This document shows, piece after piece, positions 13,401-26,760 of a stretch of DNA of 64,000 nt. Each line of letters opens with the position of its first letter. The stretch's first letter is position 1. The notes beneath the pieces are model-generated. The model did not search any database, had not been told where the DNA came from, and saw nothing but the letters and a program-made list of their open reading frames with translations. The stretch is from Lichenostomus cassidix. Lineage: Eukaryota; Chordata; Aves; Passeriformes; Meliphagidae. The stretch spans positions 43,391,850 through 43,455,849 of the forward strand of contig CM039183.1 of NCBI GenBank assembly GCA_008360975.2. The letters run 5' to 3'. A program made the position numbers and the translations under genes.

Positions 13401-14501
13401 ATCATCACCTTCATCTGTCTTCTAAGAAAAGAACTTTTAACTGGCATTGGCACTGGGAGACTGAGTGGAGCAGCCCAGCAGACTGTGTCTGGGACTGGTG
13501 TCCAAGTGACCATGACTATAAACAGAACTGATATGGACACCATGGAGACACAAGAAGAACCCTTGCATCTGGAATAATGTCTCTACAGTGCGTAAGTGAG
13601 ATCAGTTTTGCTTACACTGATGCTGACTTACCAGATGAGCTCTTGAATACATATTTTTCACAAGGTAGTGCTGGAGACAAGAGGCTCTCCCCTGTGGCAT
13701 GCACTCTACACACCAGCTGCTTTAACACATCCTACTTGTACTGGACATGCTCGGGAAATCCTCTGGATTTCTAATACTCTGGATGTCACTCACCAGAAGC
13801 ATCACCTCAGTAGCACTAATGCTGTCCCAGCCAGCAATAGCAGTGCTAGACCCTTTAAGAAAGCTAGATGTCTGTTCCTGTTAACACAAAATCTCTAAGA
13901 GATTAATGATAATGATTACAAAAAGTAGAAGATAATACTAATGTAGACAGCTGAGGCTCTTTTAGCAGCAACATACAACCATTTTTAGCCATCCTTCAAA
14001 GGATTCTAATCTTTATCTTGTCAGGATGGTATACAAAACCACAGTCTCAGGATATACAAATGACTCACCCAGGGGGTTCTGCTTCTTCAGCTCCAGCATA
14101 ATGTTCCACCTAAAACACAAAAATGCAGAACATAAATTTAAGAGTCAAGAAAGGCTGGGAATGGCATCTTTGGCTCTGTGCTCCATTGCTCTCACAACAG
14201 CCTCTCTCCTGACCCTGTGTACAGTGTAACAGCTCTTACATTCTGCTTGTATGGCTATAAGAGAAGCACAGTGCAACTCAGCCACAGATGGAGACTGTCA
14301 TTGTAATAAAATGGCCAGAATCAAATCATGCACCTACATTCAGGGAGATAGCCATTTTGAAAGGAGATGCTAAGACCCCTTCCTTAACTTCACTGTGACT
14401 AAAATAAAAACAAACAGCAGCACACATCCTTAATATTTAAAAACTTTCCAACAAAAGAGAGATGTTTTTGTTGCTGCTTTTTACTACTAACACAGGAGAA
14501 A
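7494..14501. other. Intergenic stretch, nothing recognised
   Basis: No open frame here resembles a known protein, no exon-like segment stands out, and I recognise no RNA gene. Open frames reach about 110 codons only, within chance expectation for a region of this size and composition. Confidence 0.6.
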
Positions 14502-14655
14502 GGATGGTCTTGTGATTATAATCGCAGGCTACAAGTCAGGAGATAAACATTACACTTTTCAAAATTTTCCTCAGTAGTTTCACTCTCCCTTTGCCCTAGG
14601 AAAGAGTGAGTAATGTGCTTCCTTATCTTACAGTATTGTAAGAACTTTAAGCAAC
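14502..14655 (+). repeat. MIR-like tRNA-derived SINE relic
   Basis: The order of fragments matches an old amniote MIR/CORE-SINE. A tRNA-derived head comes first (GGTCTTGTGATTATAATCGC followed by a sequence like 'caagtcaggaga'), then the internal stretch with 'tttcactctccctttgcc', and a tail resembling 'cttccttatcttacagtattgtaaga'. Divergence is high and the boundaries are approximate. Recognition is by eye from memory of the consensus. Confidence 0.6.
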
Positions 14656-15142
14656 AAAAATGCTGGATTTAGAGTCTGGTGATTGGATCAAATTTAGGGT
14701 AACTAGGTCTAGTTACATTTCCAGTGGTAAATCTGACTAAATGAATACTCTGTATGTGTCTAAATCAGCGTGGTTGCTTGTCTTAAAAGCAAACTTGGAG
14801 TAAGCATTCAGTGCTGTACTGATTGACACATGGCTCACCTACAAGATGCTGTTTTCAGGTCATGGCCACATAAACACAAAAAAGCCAGTGCCAAATACAT
14901 TACAGGCTGAGCTTTTCTGCAGCAATGTGACATGGAAACATCATGTTGTGTTACTCATGCAATCTTGTCGATCTATCTGTTACATTTACAGTGCAGCCCT
15001 GCCTGAAGTTTGGCCTTGGTTCAGGGTCCCATTGGGCCAGGTGGGGTACAAATAAATTACCTTCTTTCTTAAAGCAGGTTTTGGAGCCAGAGAAGATCTA
15101 GCTGCACTCTCAGCAGAATTATGTGCTTCATCTGACAATGTG

Positions 15143-15238
15143 GGAATCACAGAATCATAGAACAGCTTGGGTTGGAATGCACCTTAAAGACCATCTAGTT
15201 CCACCCCCTCCTAATGTGGGCTTTTACTAGTCCAGATT
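15143..15238 (-). repeat. CR1 LINE 3'-end fragment
   Basis: On the minus strand this reads as the 3' tail of a chicken-repeat-1 retrotransposon: the conserved GATGGTCTTTAAGGTGC block, then the end with octamer units of the ATTCTATG type (plus strand GGAATCAC AGAATCAT AG). Severe 5' truncation to about 95 bases is usual for CR1 copies. This is one of the better indicators that the genome is avian or reptilian. Confidence 0.88.
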
Positions 15239-18200
15239 TACAAGGAGAAGTTTACAGGGAGAGAAACAACCGCAGCAAGACAAAGCAGAAAAGTTGCTGC
15301 TTATAACAGCATTGCCGGTGAGAAAGCAGACAGCCCCAAGAATGAATTCTGGCTGCCTCGAGCTGTTGGAAACTTCTGAGAGGGCAGGCCGTGGCAGGAA
15401 ATAAAAAAGCACATTGAATAAATCACTTGATGCTCTGATTAAGAGGCATGGGACTGCGTATCATGTGATAGTTAAAGCCGTAAGCTCCAGCCTTGAAGAT
15501 ATTATTTGGTACACGAGCAGTCTGAATGGGCAGATGGTATTCATGAGCAGGATTACTATTTCTAGCAAAACAGGTCAAACCAAGTCACTTAGAAATGGAA
15601 TTAAAATGTAGATTGTTATCTCTGAAGGTGTGTGACTTTTAAAAGAATCGGGCTCACTGTAATTGCATCACTTTAAAAAACAAAAACCTTCTGTGTAGTA
15701 GGAAGTTTTGCCTTTGTTTCCTTTCTGTCAGCTAACTACACATTCATTTTCCAGCACGAAATTTGCCTCCAAAGAGGAATGGATCAGCTGACTAGTACTG
15801 GCCAAAAGTATTCATTTTCCTGCACTACCAAACAAGGCCACAGGCTGGGTGACATCATGTAGTGAGTGAGAGCAAATGCTGCACACAAAGTATGGTTCAC
15901 TGACAAAAATGCCTGTCCTTATAAATAATACCCAGACTCACTTCCCCATGTCTTTTCTGTAAGTAGGCACCTTCATGGGTTGCTGTCTCTGAGACAGGGC
16001 TTAAAGCAGGTTGCCTAGGCAGCTCAGAGATGGGACTCTCAGCCCTGCAAATATACAGAATTGTTAAGATTACCATGTGGCAGAGGTGCCCACATCACTT
16101 CCTATGGCAACCCCTGGTTGCTGGCTAGACTGAAGTAGAGGTAGGAGGAGCTGCTTTTGCAAACAGAGGTTCCAGAAACCTTTCAAAACTCCTGTCTCCT
16201 CACAGTGAGGAAGGGGTAGTGACAGTGATTCCTGGGTAACAGCAAGATCCAGGCAGCTGCTGGCAGGGGAAGGATGGCAGCTGGGACAAGGTCCCTGCAA
16301 AGGTCAAGCAGGTGCTTTGCAAAGGGCCTAAGGGAAGGAGACATCCCTCTGCCTTTTGTAAATGAGCATCAGCTCTCTGGGACCATTTCCAACAGACCCA
16401 TTGCCAGCATTCTTCTTTGCCGTAAGACCTCCCCAAACCCCCACACATTAGCAGAGTATTAACAGGAAAACATTATCTAGATTGACTTAATGGACATGGA
16501 ATGTCCAATGGAACACATGGGAATTTCAAGTGTCCTGCTTTGTCTTCCTGAGCTCGAGTGGGTGAGACCCTACAATGTGGCCAGATGACTCTTCAGCCCT
16601 GGGGCAGCCTCCAAGTCTCCTCAGCTCCCCAGCAAGCCTGGGAATTCTCACTGGAGCCCCTGTGTTGCCCAGAAGGCTGCAGCCAGGGGATGAGCAGCAG
16701 CCCACACCAGCACATGGTGCTGAGTGGTGAGAGGCAGCAGTGGCCCTGCAGCTCGCAGGTGCAGGGAAGGTGCTGCCAGCCCATCTCCTGGTGCTGCTCT
16801 GGCAAGCTGGGCCGGCCGGGGCTGTTGGAGGAGGCAGGCAGCTCCCTCACCTCAGGCAGGGGAGGAGGCAGCAGGCAACAGCATCACAAGCCAGAGCAGA
16901 AAGAGGCCACCAGCCTGGGACAGCTCTGCTCACTTGTGAGAAACAGGGTGTCTCTTCCCTGCTCCACCTATGCCACTTCAGCGTCACCAGTCCTAGGAGT
17001 GTGAGGAAATTACACCTGAGGCTTCCACCAAGCCTGTAAAGGCATGGGCAAGACAATACACAGTGCCTTGGCTCCACTGGCTGTTTGAGCTGTAGTGTAA
17101 AACAATGGAGCTGCAGAAGAGCAAGAGGGTAAAAGAGAGAGGTGAAGACTTAAGGGAGTTTGTCACAAGTAATTAATCCTTGAAAAAGATGCTCATCATC
17201 AGGCAGCTCCCATTTGAGACGTGATTTCAGCAGGGGCCAAAATCACCTTGGTACCATCCACAGGAGAGAGGGCAGTGCTCTCCTTATACAGTGGATGGGC
17301 TGGCTAAGCAACACCAAGAGGGCTCAGATTGCACAGGATGTTTGTGTGGTGGGCACTGCACAAACTCACAGTAAGGCAGTCTTTGCTGCAAGGGGCTTGC
17401 ACTGCAGATTGGTCCACTAGTAAAAAGCAGAAGGAGAGAGGAATAAACAGACCATCACAATTTTGTCTGAGGGAGGAAAGGAAACCAAAGCTGAAGGGGG
17501 TAAACAATGGACAAAAGACAAGAGAAAGAACAGGCAGTAAAACTGGCTGGAAATGAAGGGACTGGGAAAAAGGGATGGCAAAGAGTTTGGCTTGATAGCC
17601 AATCTGCAGAGGAGGTAATCAGGGACACCGTACAGTCCTGGAGCAATGCCAGCCAGCTTTGCCTCCTTGCTTTTTCTTTAAATGCATTCCCTGCATCAGC
17701 CAGCTCTGCCTCTGGGGCCAGAGAGACAGGGGCTGGTATGTGCAGAGCAGATGTTGTGCTCTGTGATCCTGAAGAGAAAGATTGTGTTAGATCAATATCA
17801 TACCAATTTCTGTGCCAGAAGGTGCAAAAGCAAGCGACTATTTTGGCTGACTGCTTTATCCATAAGAGATAAAATCTTGGGCCCAAAGTAGGGGTATAAA
17901 TAATTTTGCAGTGACACTTTTATTCCAAGCCTCAGACTCTACAGCAACTAATCCAAATGCGCTTTGTGTTTCTTCTACCCATGCTCACATATGAACTTAA
18001 TATATGTGATTGCAACACTTGTGAGAAATGCCAAAATGAAGATTTTGGAAAGTAAAGCGGCAGATTTAACCACGAGACACACACAGCATAAGCAGGGCCT
18101 TTAATGTGCTTCATTCAGGTACAGGGGCTACACAGATGGAGGCAGAGGGGCTGCAGCAGTTTGCCTCTCACAGGCACCTGCTCCTTCTCTGAGTTCAGCC

Positions 18201-18251
18201 TTCCAGCAATGCTGGCAATTCCTGGCAGCTCTGGTGGTGTCTGTGCATTGG

Positions 18252-18286
18252 CCAATGGCTGCCCTTTTTAAAAGGGCATTTATTGG
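18252..18286. repeat. 35-base imperfect palindrome with inverted CCAAT ends
   Basis: The arms run from CCAATGGCTGCCCTTTT to AAAAGGGCATTTATTGG around a single central T. The inner nine bases on each side (TGCCCTTTT / AAAAGGGCA) pair perfectly. The outermost five are CCAAT and ATTGG. Its function is unknown. Confidence 0.7.
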
Positions 18287-19249
18287 TTCTTTGTCTCCCA
18301 TGTTTTCCTATTTTTTTTTTCTTCTATTTCTTTCATTTTAATAGGTTGGAAAGCAAGATATGGAAAGCAAGAACTAGCAAAGGGAAATCAGTGACATTCC
18401 TTTCTGGCTCACAGAAACCGGAAAGGTTGCCAGTTTGTTGGCAAATATGCAAAGAACTGAATCTAAGCACATTCGTTTGATGTTGCAAACAGGATTTAAA
18501 TGCTGCATTAGGCTTGTGACTTCCCTTTTGACTTCTACAATCCATAATTCATTATTTGTTGCATGTGACTAGTCTGTTAAATCATATGCATTATTTCTGC
18601 TATGCAGTGAGTTTCTATGAAACTGGTCTATGGAGAAAAGCCTCCCTGAAATGTATAGCAAAAGGAAACACCTTTTGCAAATATTGGTAGAAAAGAAAAA
18701 CAAAAGTAGGGTAAGTTGAGCAAGGATGGTTCTTGTATAGGTAAAATATCTGGAAATATTTCCTTTTTCACTCATGTCCTGCCAAGCTATGCCAATTCAC
18801 CCAGAGAGAGACTAGGCACAAGGGATGCAAAGGTTATGTCTGATACAGATAAACTTCTCTTTTATCTCTTCATGGTCTCAGTTTCTGAGCTGTAATTTGA
18901 ACCAGAGATCAAGTCAATGTAACAAAGACACAAAACATTAGTCAGACTTCAGTAGGCACAGGTCCTGAGATTCAGTTTCCAAACTTTCCAGTTTGTGGCT
19001 AGCATCAGATATCATAAGCTGTACCTCTATTCTTTTAAAAGGATTCAGTGGTCTGAAGGGAAAGTAAGAATGACAATGACAAATTACAGTATGCAGTATA
19101 CAGGGCAGTTAGGTTTTCTTGCTCCTTTTTGCCTCCTTCCTCCATTTATCAGATTTTATTTTAAATTCTAGCTCATCTCTTCCCAAGCACCTTTATTCAA
19201 GAGCCTGCAGCACAGAAGCAGCATTTGAGGGTTTGGCCTCAGCCTTTCA

Positions 19250-19253
<4 letters not shown>

Positions 19254-19280
<27 letters not shown>
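19254..19280 (+). repeat. (GA)13 microsatellite
   Basis: An uninterrupted GA dinucleotide run, in intergenic DNA. Confidence 0.95.
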
Positions 19281-20055
19281 TCTGGGCTTTGCAGACCATA
19301 TACTCACCACACAGGTGCACCTTCATACACACTGAGGTGTCATCACCACACCTTAATGCTGGAGTGATCCAGGGAGGCTTTAGTGTAAGTATGCACCAGG
19401 CATGGTTCAGCAAGATGGCCAGCATGCAAATGAAAGATAAATAAATGACAAACTGCTACAGCTTCAGCTTGCAGAGTGTCAAGTAGCTCCTGGAAAGTGT
19501 TTAGAACTTTCCACTTCAGTTAATTTCCATGGAGGTTGAGAGATTTTGGCATGGGGAGAGTAGGTCTGTCACTTTGTGATATTGAGTCTTAGAGATCAAG
19601 AGGAGTGGGAAGCTGCAGAAGCTTTGCCTGGGTGATAGCCGCACACTCAGTAGACACGGCTCTGGCAGTGACTCCTGCAGCCCCTTTTTATCCTGTGGCA
19701 GATAAATGGAGGTCCCAGGCACCAAGCATTCCTGAAAAAAATCCAAGGTCATCTCTGTCTTGCTTAAGGATTGAATTCCCATTTTCAAGTTTAGCAGTCC
19801 AGAGGAAAATCTCCTCCACCTCCACAGTGCAAGGCAGTGTGTGAGCCCAGAGACCACTTATGGAATAGATAACAGTACCAGGGCAATAGTGACAAGTTTG
19901 TTGACATCTACTGTTAAACACAAAAGAAGAAATTTCTACTTGTTGCCCCTGCTTTTAATACCTGTACTACTTTATGCTAGCTGGACAGGTTCACTGAGAA
20001 GAGGTGCATTTATTAAAGCTGGTATATTTATCTTAGTCAATATTTACATATATGT

Positions 20056-20073
20056 GAGAGAGAGAGAGAGAGA
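20056..20073 (+). repeat. (GA)9 microsatellite
   Basis: A second uninterrupted GA run, about 780 bases right of the first and on the same strand. Confidence 0.95.
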
Positions 20074-23000
20074 TTTAACAGTGTCCAGTGGAGATGCCTC
20101 ACTAAACTAATACAAACCTAATAAACAGAAGAGCTGCTAATTATCAAAAGGAGTTAAGCAATGAAAAGTGGCAGAAAGCCAAGCAGCAATACTGAGCCTC
20201 TCAATGCAAAGAGAAACTACTCAGCATACACAGTTTGTAATACAAAAGGAAAGGACAGATCATCTTTTAATATAATTTGCATTGTATTAATAATCTTCTG
20301 TACATTTTTTCTCACTGAAGATATCTGTGTACATCCAGTGGATGAAGTATGATCACAGAAAATATGTTGTTTTAAATATATTCTTTGAAACCAAGTGTTT
20401 CTCCTTTGGAAACAAAAAACAGCATCAAAAAGTATTTAAGAATGAAAAGGGAAGCTACTTTCCCTAAGTCTGTACTCCAGGGTTATAGTATGAGGAGAAC
20501 ATGCAGATATCTTCAGCAAAAAGAGAAGGTGCCACAGAAGAGAAACGTTACACATGCACTTGCATTCCTAGCTCCAGGAACTCCAGAAGGGATTTCTTGA
20601 GTGCCCAAGTCCCTGGTCACTATGGTTACAGGCAGATGTGAAAGCTCTCTTTGAACAGACCATCAGCTGCTGTTGTTACTAAGGCCCCCAGAGAGGCAGT
20701 GAAACATGGGAGAAAGTGGCAGCCTTTCCTCACTCTGCAGAACCAGAGTGGTTCAGAGGCCTCTCAAAACCATGCCCTGCTAACGAGCAGAATTAGCACT
20801 GCAATGTACAGGCTGTGTCAGTCTAGCACAAACACGGCACAGGTAGTGGGGCTGGCCCTGAGAAGCTGATCTCATGCAAAGGCAGGGAACAAAGCAGGCA
20901 TTAAAATGCAGCCAGAGGCACTTTAGGCAGCATCCAGAAGCAAAGCATCGATTTTCTTCAGAGGAGGGGCTGAAATGGAGGGAATGACTGAGCTCCATAG
21001 GGCCACATCTCAATGAAGCCAGTTCTCTTCTTTGTATTTACTCCACATCATTTAGTGTTTGCATAACAAAAGTGTCCAATCAACACAGCAACATGCAGGA
21101 ACCTGGATGATCCTGAGTCAAGGATCCTGGAACAAGTTATTGCTCTGACCCTGAGGATGGGCAGGCAAAAACGAAATTAAACCCAGCAAACTGGAATGAA
21201 TTTTGTCCTTATATAATGCAATTTTTTAGAAGGAATCATTCCAAGTGATACTGCCCTGATTGTATTATTTGTCCTGTGAGTCAGGAAGCCCTATGCTCCA
21301 CTTGTGACACTCTGCCCACTTTTTCCTGGGGTATGTCTGTGTATTCATGTGGATATCACACATCATTTTGCAAATTACTTTAGCTACAGTCTTGGGTAAA
21401 TATCTCATAAACAGTTTTCCCAGTCTTGTTACTGACTTGGCTAACCATTAACAAAATCATCCTTTTTACAAAGTCCACAAAGTGCCTGTAAGCACAAAGT
21501 GCAATGTTCTTCTCTTCAGCACACCAGGCTCTGCTCTTCAAAGATACAGATGATGAGCTGCAGACTCCTTAAATGTTGTTCCATTTGCACATGTGAACTA
21601 GAAATACTTAAATTGTTGCTTTAGGTAAAATTTCCAGACTCCTGGGGCAACTCTTTGTACCCCTACATAAACCCTCAGTAAGTAACTGCTGGACAAGGAA
21701 GAGGTCAGAAAACAGCTGGTCACTAGCCTTTGCCACAGAAAGCGAAGTGTGGGCAAACAGCACCCAGGGCAGGCAGGCTGGTATAAAGTGATCTGTCAAG
21801 AGGTGAATGGGCTCTTTCCCTAAGGGAAAAGCACCATGGTGGAGGTAACAGAAGGTCCAATAACTAAGGAGTGATTTCAGTAATTAAATTTTTAAAGGAA
21901 CGTTTCATAGTAAGCAAAGATGCAAAAGAAGAGACATGCAGAGGGAGAGAAAGCAGCAAGATATTTTCTGGGAAAAGCAAAGTCTGTTGCATAGGTACTC
22001 CTGCATCTGTAGACATAATCTGAATTTTGACTCAGCCTTCTAATCAAAGGCTATAGCCAACTATGTCCAGTGAACTAACAAATGTTGGCTTGTTTGGAAG
22101 GAAGAGCTGCATCACTACAATTATTTCTGATGGCACCATTTGCCTAGAAGGTACGTGCCTTAAAAACGACTCCTCAGCATGTCCAAGGAAATGAGTAAGA
22201 GCTTGACTCATGGACCTTGTCTTGAGTAGTAACCCTATGAAGAAGCTGCATTCTGTCTTGCTTAAGGGTTTATTTGGGGAGACTGCTTTGAGAAAAAACT
22301 GTGACTTCTTCCCTGAGGAGAAACCTAACACATGCTTTCAAATCTCATTATCATCCAGATCATTTCCCAAATCTTAAAAAAATGCTTTTCTGTATTGTGT
22401 GGCAATGTAAAAGGCTCATTGAATAACCACCCAGGGAGGGGACAAGTGAAACTGGGTGAAGCTACATGCCTTATGGCTTTGGCTCTAGCTGATCATAGAA
22501 CCATCTAAAGGGGATGTTATCTTCTTCCTTGCACCAGCCTTGTTCTCCTTCCTCCTCTTCTGGCCCTGCGCTGCCAGCAGGGCTGCTCCAGCTCCCTGAC
22601 TGGACGCACAAGTAGCAGAGAGCACAGTGGAGAGCTGGGGACTGGGCAGTGGGAGGGGCATGGAGAGGAAGGAAGACCTCTCCCTCTGCAGGCAGGAGGT
22701 GTTGTAACAGCTTTGTCACCCTGTGCAGCTTTGGATGCAAACACTTTGGTAAACATTTGTATGAAACAAATAGTCGGGGTCACAGTTCTCTCTCTAACTA
22801 CCTCCATTGCCAGACTGCAAAGTAGCATAGGAATTGTTGTAAGAGAATATTGACTTTCAAGTTGCAGGCTACTTCAAGTAGATAAAGTTCAAGTTCAAGA
22901 TTATAAACCTCCATAAATGTACTTATAATTTGCCTTCAAGAGAGGAGGATGTTCTGCCACTGAGAGACTGTACCATATATGCTACCTGGCCCTCTCTCTC

Positions 23001-26000
23001 AGGGGGAAAAGGGGTGCCTTTTTCATACAGTATGTGTTCCTAGCCATAAAAAAGACAAGGCATTTGTCACTCAGAAAAGAATAAAGAAGGCTGAAGGCAA
23101 AAAAAGAAAACCCAAGTCACAAAGATCCATTTTACATCTGGAAGATGCAGGCAATAAAGTTGTGAGTCACCCTTAACAAATTCGTCTGTTTTGTGACTAA
23201 TGCATTAAATTATATAATTCACAAATGTCCAGCCCTTTAGGGCTTTACTAAAAGCTATCTGCTGGTTTAGAGTTAGAGATAGCAAAATGAAGTGAAAAAG
23301 CAGGGCCTTTTGGAGAAAAAGAAGCAATCAGCACTAATGGATTTATTGTGCAAAAGCCCACATGGTTGAAGAACTGCGCACGTACACACACATCTGGCTG
23401 CTTCAGCTCTTGGTAGTCATGAATACAGCTTGCTGATGCCAAACAAAAATCTGTGTCAATACAACAAGTTATTAGCTCACTTTTATAATGTAGATCTCAA
23501 GATATTAGCCACATCTGTAGCAGGAACAGAAAACAAACAGCTAGGTTTTCCAAGAGAAAGTTAAATTTGAACGAAGTTAATCAAAGTCCATGCTAAACAA
23601 CTCAGCTAATAGGTTGGCAGAGCTTACCTACTGAGTCACAGAGGCACTGCTCCAGCATTTTCAATCACAACAGCTGGGATATCACTGCCAAAACAGAGGA
23701 AAAGCTCGTTCCCTTTCTGATCCACGTCTCTGGCCCCTGAATTTAGGTCAGAAGCGCATGTACCTTTGTCGCTGCATATACTCAGCACATTGTCACACCA
23801 ACAACATATTTAAAGGAAACATAACCTCAGAGTGAGAGACACTTAAGGACCACATCTTTATCTAAAAAACCTAATAAAAAGTAACATTTTGAGGAGAGTA
23901 CACGTGGTAAGTGGGTAGAAATCATCAAACAGACTCACGTTAGTAAATAAGCTAAATCATTGCCCAGCAATATAGACAAGTGCATGTAAGAAAACCTTTG
24001 TCTGGTTCCTGCAAGGAAAAGGAACAATTAAGCTGAACTCTGGATGCAGGTGCTTTGCTGTTGGGACATAATGCCAAGGCTCAGAATTACTTATCTTCCC
24101 TTAACTCTGTTTGTTAGCACCTGGTACTTTTCATGCTCTAGGGCTGTTGTCTAAGCCAAGTAAATTTGGATTGGTTTGCCCCTAGTTTCATAATATTTAA
24201 TTGTCTTTCATAAAAACCCAGCTCTTGCATTTATGTGGTCAATGAAGAAACTCCACTTCCCCTTTAAAAGTTACTCACATCCTCAGAGTTGCAGATTGAA
24301 ACACAGAAAATGAAAGTGCAAATGTCTCAGAAAAGAAAAGGCTAAAAATAAATTAACATTCAGTATTTTCAGAAACATTATTAATTTTAAAGCAAATGTT
24401 ATTATTTTTTATAGGAAGACTCATTCATGGCTTTTGGGTCCCTGGTATGATAAACATAAATTTACATAGCCTTCTTCCCATGGCAGTGAACAGGAGCTAA
24501 ATAATTCTCAGAATTCTGAGGCTGGGTAACATCACGCACAATACAGCAGAATTTTACACCAGAAAGATAGCTGATGACACATGTCTATTTTACAAAAAAT
24601 GAGAGTTTACCATAAAGATATGACTCCTTAAAAATTTCACATTGAAGAAATTTGGTTCATGTACATTTCAAACTGTTTAACATTTAGTTGTGTTTTAAAA
24701 ATCTACAGGGTCTCCATTGCTGGTTTGTTTTGGGATTTTTTTTCCCCAACTTGACAGTTCTGCTTTGTGGAGGCTATCAGAAGAAGGTTTTCAGAAGATT
24801 TTAACCTTTGGTTAGTGGTTCTAAAATATAACACTCAATCTTTAAAAATCACACTCTTAAAAGGAAATGTGATTTTGGGAAGCTCTTGAAAAAAAATCTT
24901 TATGCCTCAAAAATTAGTGTTAAGAAGGCATCCTGAATAGCAGTTATTAAAAGTAATGACTTCCAACTAATTTTAAAAATTCCTTACAGATTGTACTGTT
25001 ATTTCCTGATTATGGTCGTATTATGAATAAACCAGGAAATGCTACAGAAAATAAATGAGTAATACATTGTCTGTTTTAGTGGGGAAATTATATTTTCAGT
25101 GGTATATTTGCAAGGAATGGATTAAATGGATTAGAAACCTGTTTTGAAAGGACAAGTGAGACCATTTTACACATTTTCTTCTAAGTAGAGGTGCTGTGTG
25201 GAGGCATGTATTGCAAGCATGCAGCATCTGGTTCTGATAACAACCCTGGGCACCCACAGAATTTGCCATTTTTAGATCAGTGTGATACATTTAACACAAC
25301 AGGACACATCAAATGAAAAGCAGGATATATTCATCTCAGCACAGAGTGGGTAGGTTGAGATGAGTTAAATGAAGCTCTGATTCTATACATGGTACATTTT
25401 AATTACATGTTATGCTTCAAATATAAAAGAAGAACTGGTTTACCCAACATTTATGTAACATTTTTCCTCATTAAGAATTTATTAACTATTTCATCAGCCC
25501 TGAAATCACAAGAAGGAAAGGCAAAAACCACACAAGTTCCATTTAAAAGCATTAATTAGCTGGGCAATCTGATTGTTCATTAGCAACAGCTGTTGCCTCC
25601 TTGGGGTTTCAGTGATCAGCTGTGGAAACAAATGTGCACTGGAACATGTTGACCGAAGAAACAAGTTGATTTGGGGTTTTTTTTGGTGTGTGTGTGAAGG
25701 AAAGAAACCCAAAAAATCCCCAAAGGTAAAAAAACTTCATGAAGGCAGAGAGTGCATAAACATGCACAGTCAAAATTGCTTTTAGTTTTCCTGAGGAGCA
25801 TTAAGAACATTGAAAATGTCTCCTGCTGCAACATGATTTACTTCCCTAGCAAAGAACATGGAGTGCTTTCCTGAATCACAGCCATGTGGGGCTTTACTGT
25901 ATACTGCAACTCTTTGTTTGATTCGGAATTACCTGATAGGATTTGCAGCTTTGGCCTCAGTTCCCCCTGAAAGCAATGGGGGCCATGTTATTGATTTCAA

Positions 26001-26682
26001 GGAGACACAAGTGTCAGCAGCTTTTCCATCCATAGCTATTACATGCATGCAAGAACACGCCACATCAAGCTCCAGTTACTTATTTAGAAGTTAAGTGTAC
26101 AAAAAAATTGTTCATCTTCATCTACTCCTTGCTTCCTGCTGCCAGTGAAGACAGGCACTGACAACACTGTCTGCAATTTCCCTTTTTGTCTTAAGGCACC
26201 AACTCTTACACTGCTTCTACCTCTACAGAGAACCGGGTACTGTTATAGGCCCTGTGCTGCTGCCTAGGTTGAGAGGACTTTTGAATCAAGAAGCTGTAAA
26301 ATCTGAAGTCCTTTGAAGGATAATGACTTTCATTTTCCTTTGAACAGAGGCTGACTCATTCAATCCTTTTGCACACTGTGACTGAGGAAGAGTGGTAATT
26401 TCAGCCAAAACCCACTAGCCAGCCAGTGTAAATCACGCAATGTCAATGACATGTCTGGCTTTTAATGTAATTTTAAAAGTGGTCTGCTCATGCAATCCTA
26501 GCATTTGTCTCTTAGCTGCTGCAGAATGTATCAATGAGAATAGATCTTTTCATGTCTGTTCCAGAGGGAACATGAGTCACTATCCTTCCCTCCCTGCAGA
26601 TGACCATAATTCCAGGAAATTCTTTTTGTGTCATCCCTTAGTAGTAACTAGAGATCAACCTCTGAAAACCTCTGAAATCTCA

Positions 26683-26760
26683 TGTCTTCAGGCAAGACCA
26701 TACAGCTAGTGAGTCACATTTTCTTCAAGTAGCTCTAATGATCAGGGTTAGAACACAGTC
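26683..26760 (-). repeat. Possible MIR-like SINE fragment
   Basis: The plus strand reads 'ggcaagaccatacagctagtgagtcac' followed by 'gatcagggttagaaca'. This parallels the reverse complement of the MIR core and tRNA-like head. It is short and diverged, so the call is tentative. Confidence 0.35.

Noticed and set aside
16558..17077. Cluster of overlapping frames in a GC-richer patch (up to 148 codons)
   Set aside because: Several phases on both strands are open at once, as expected when stop codons are depleted by composition. The peptides look like low-complexity translation.
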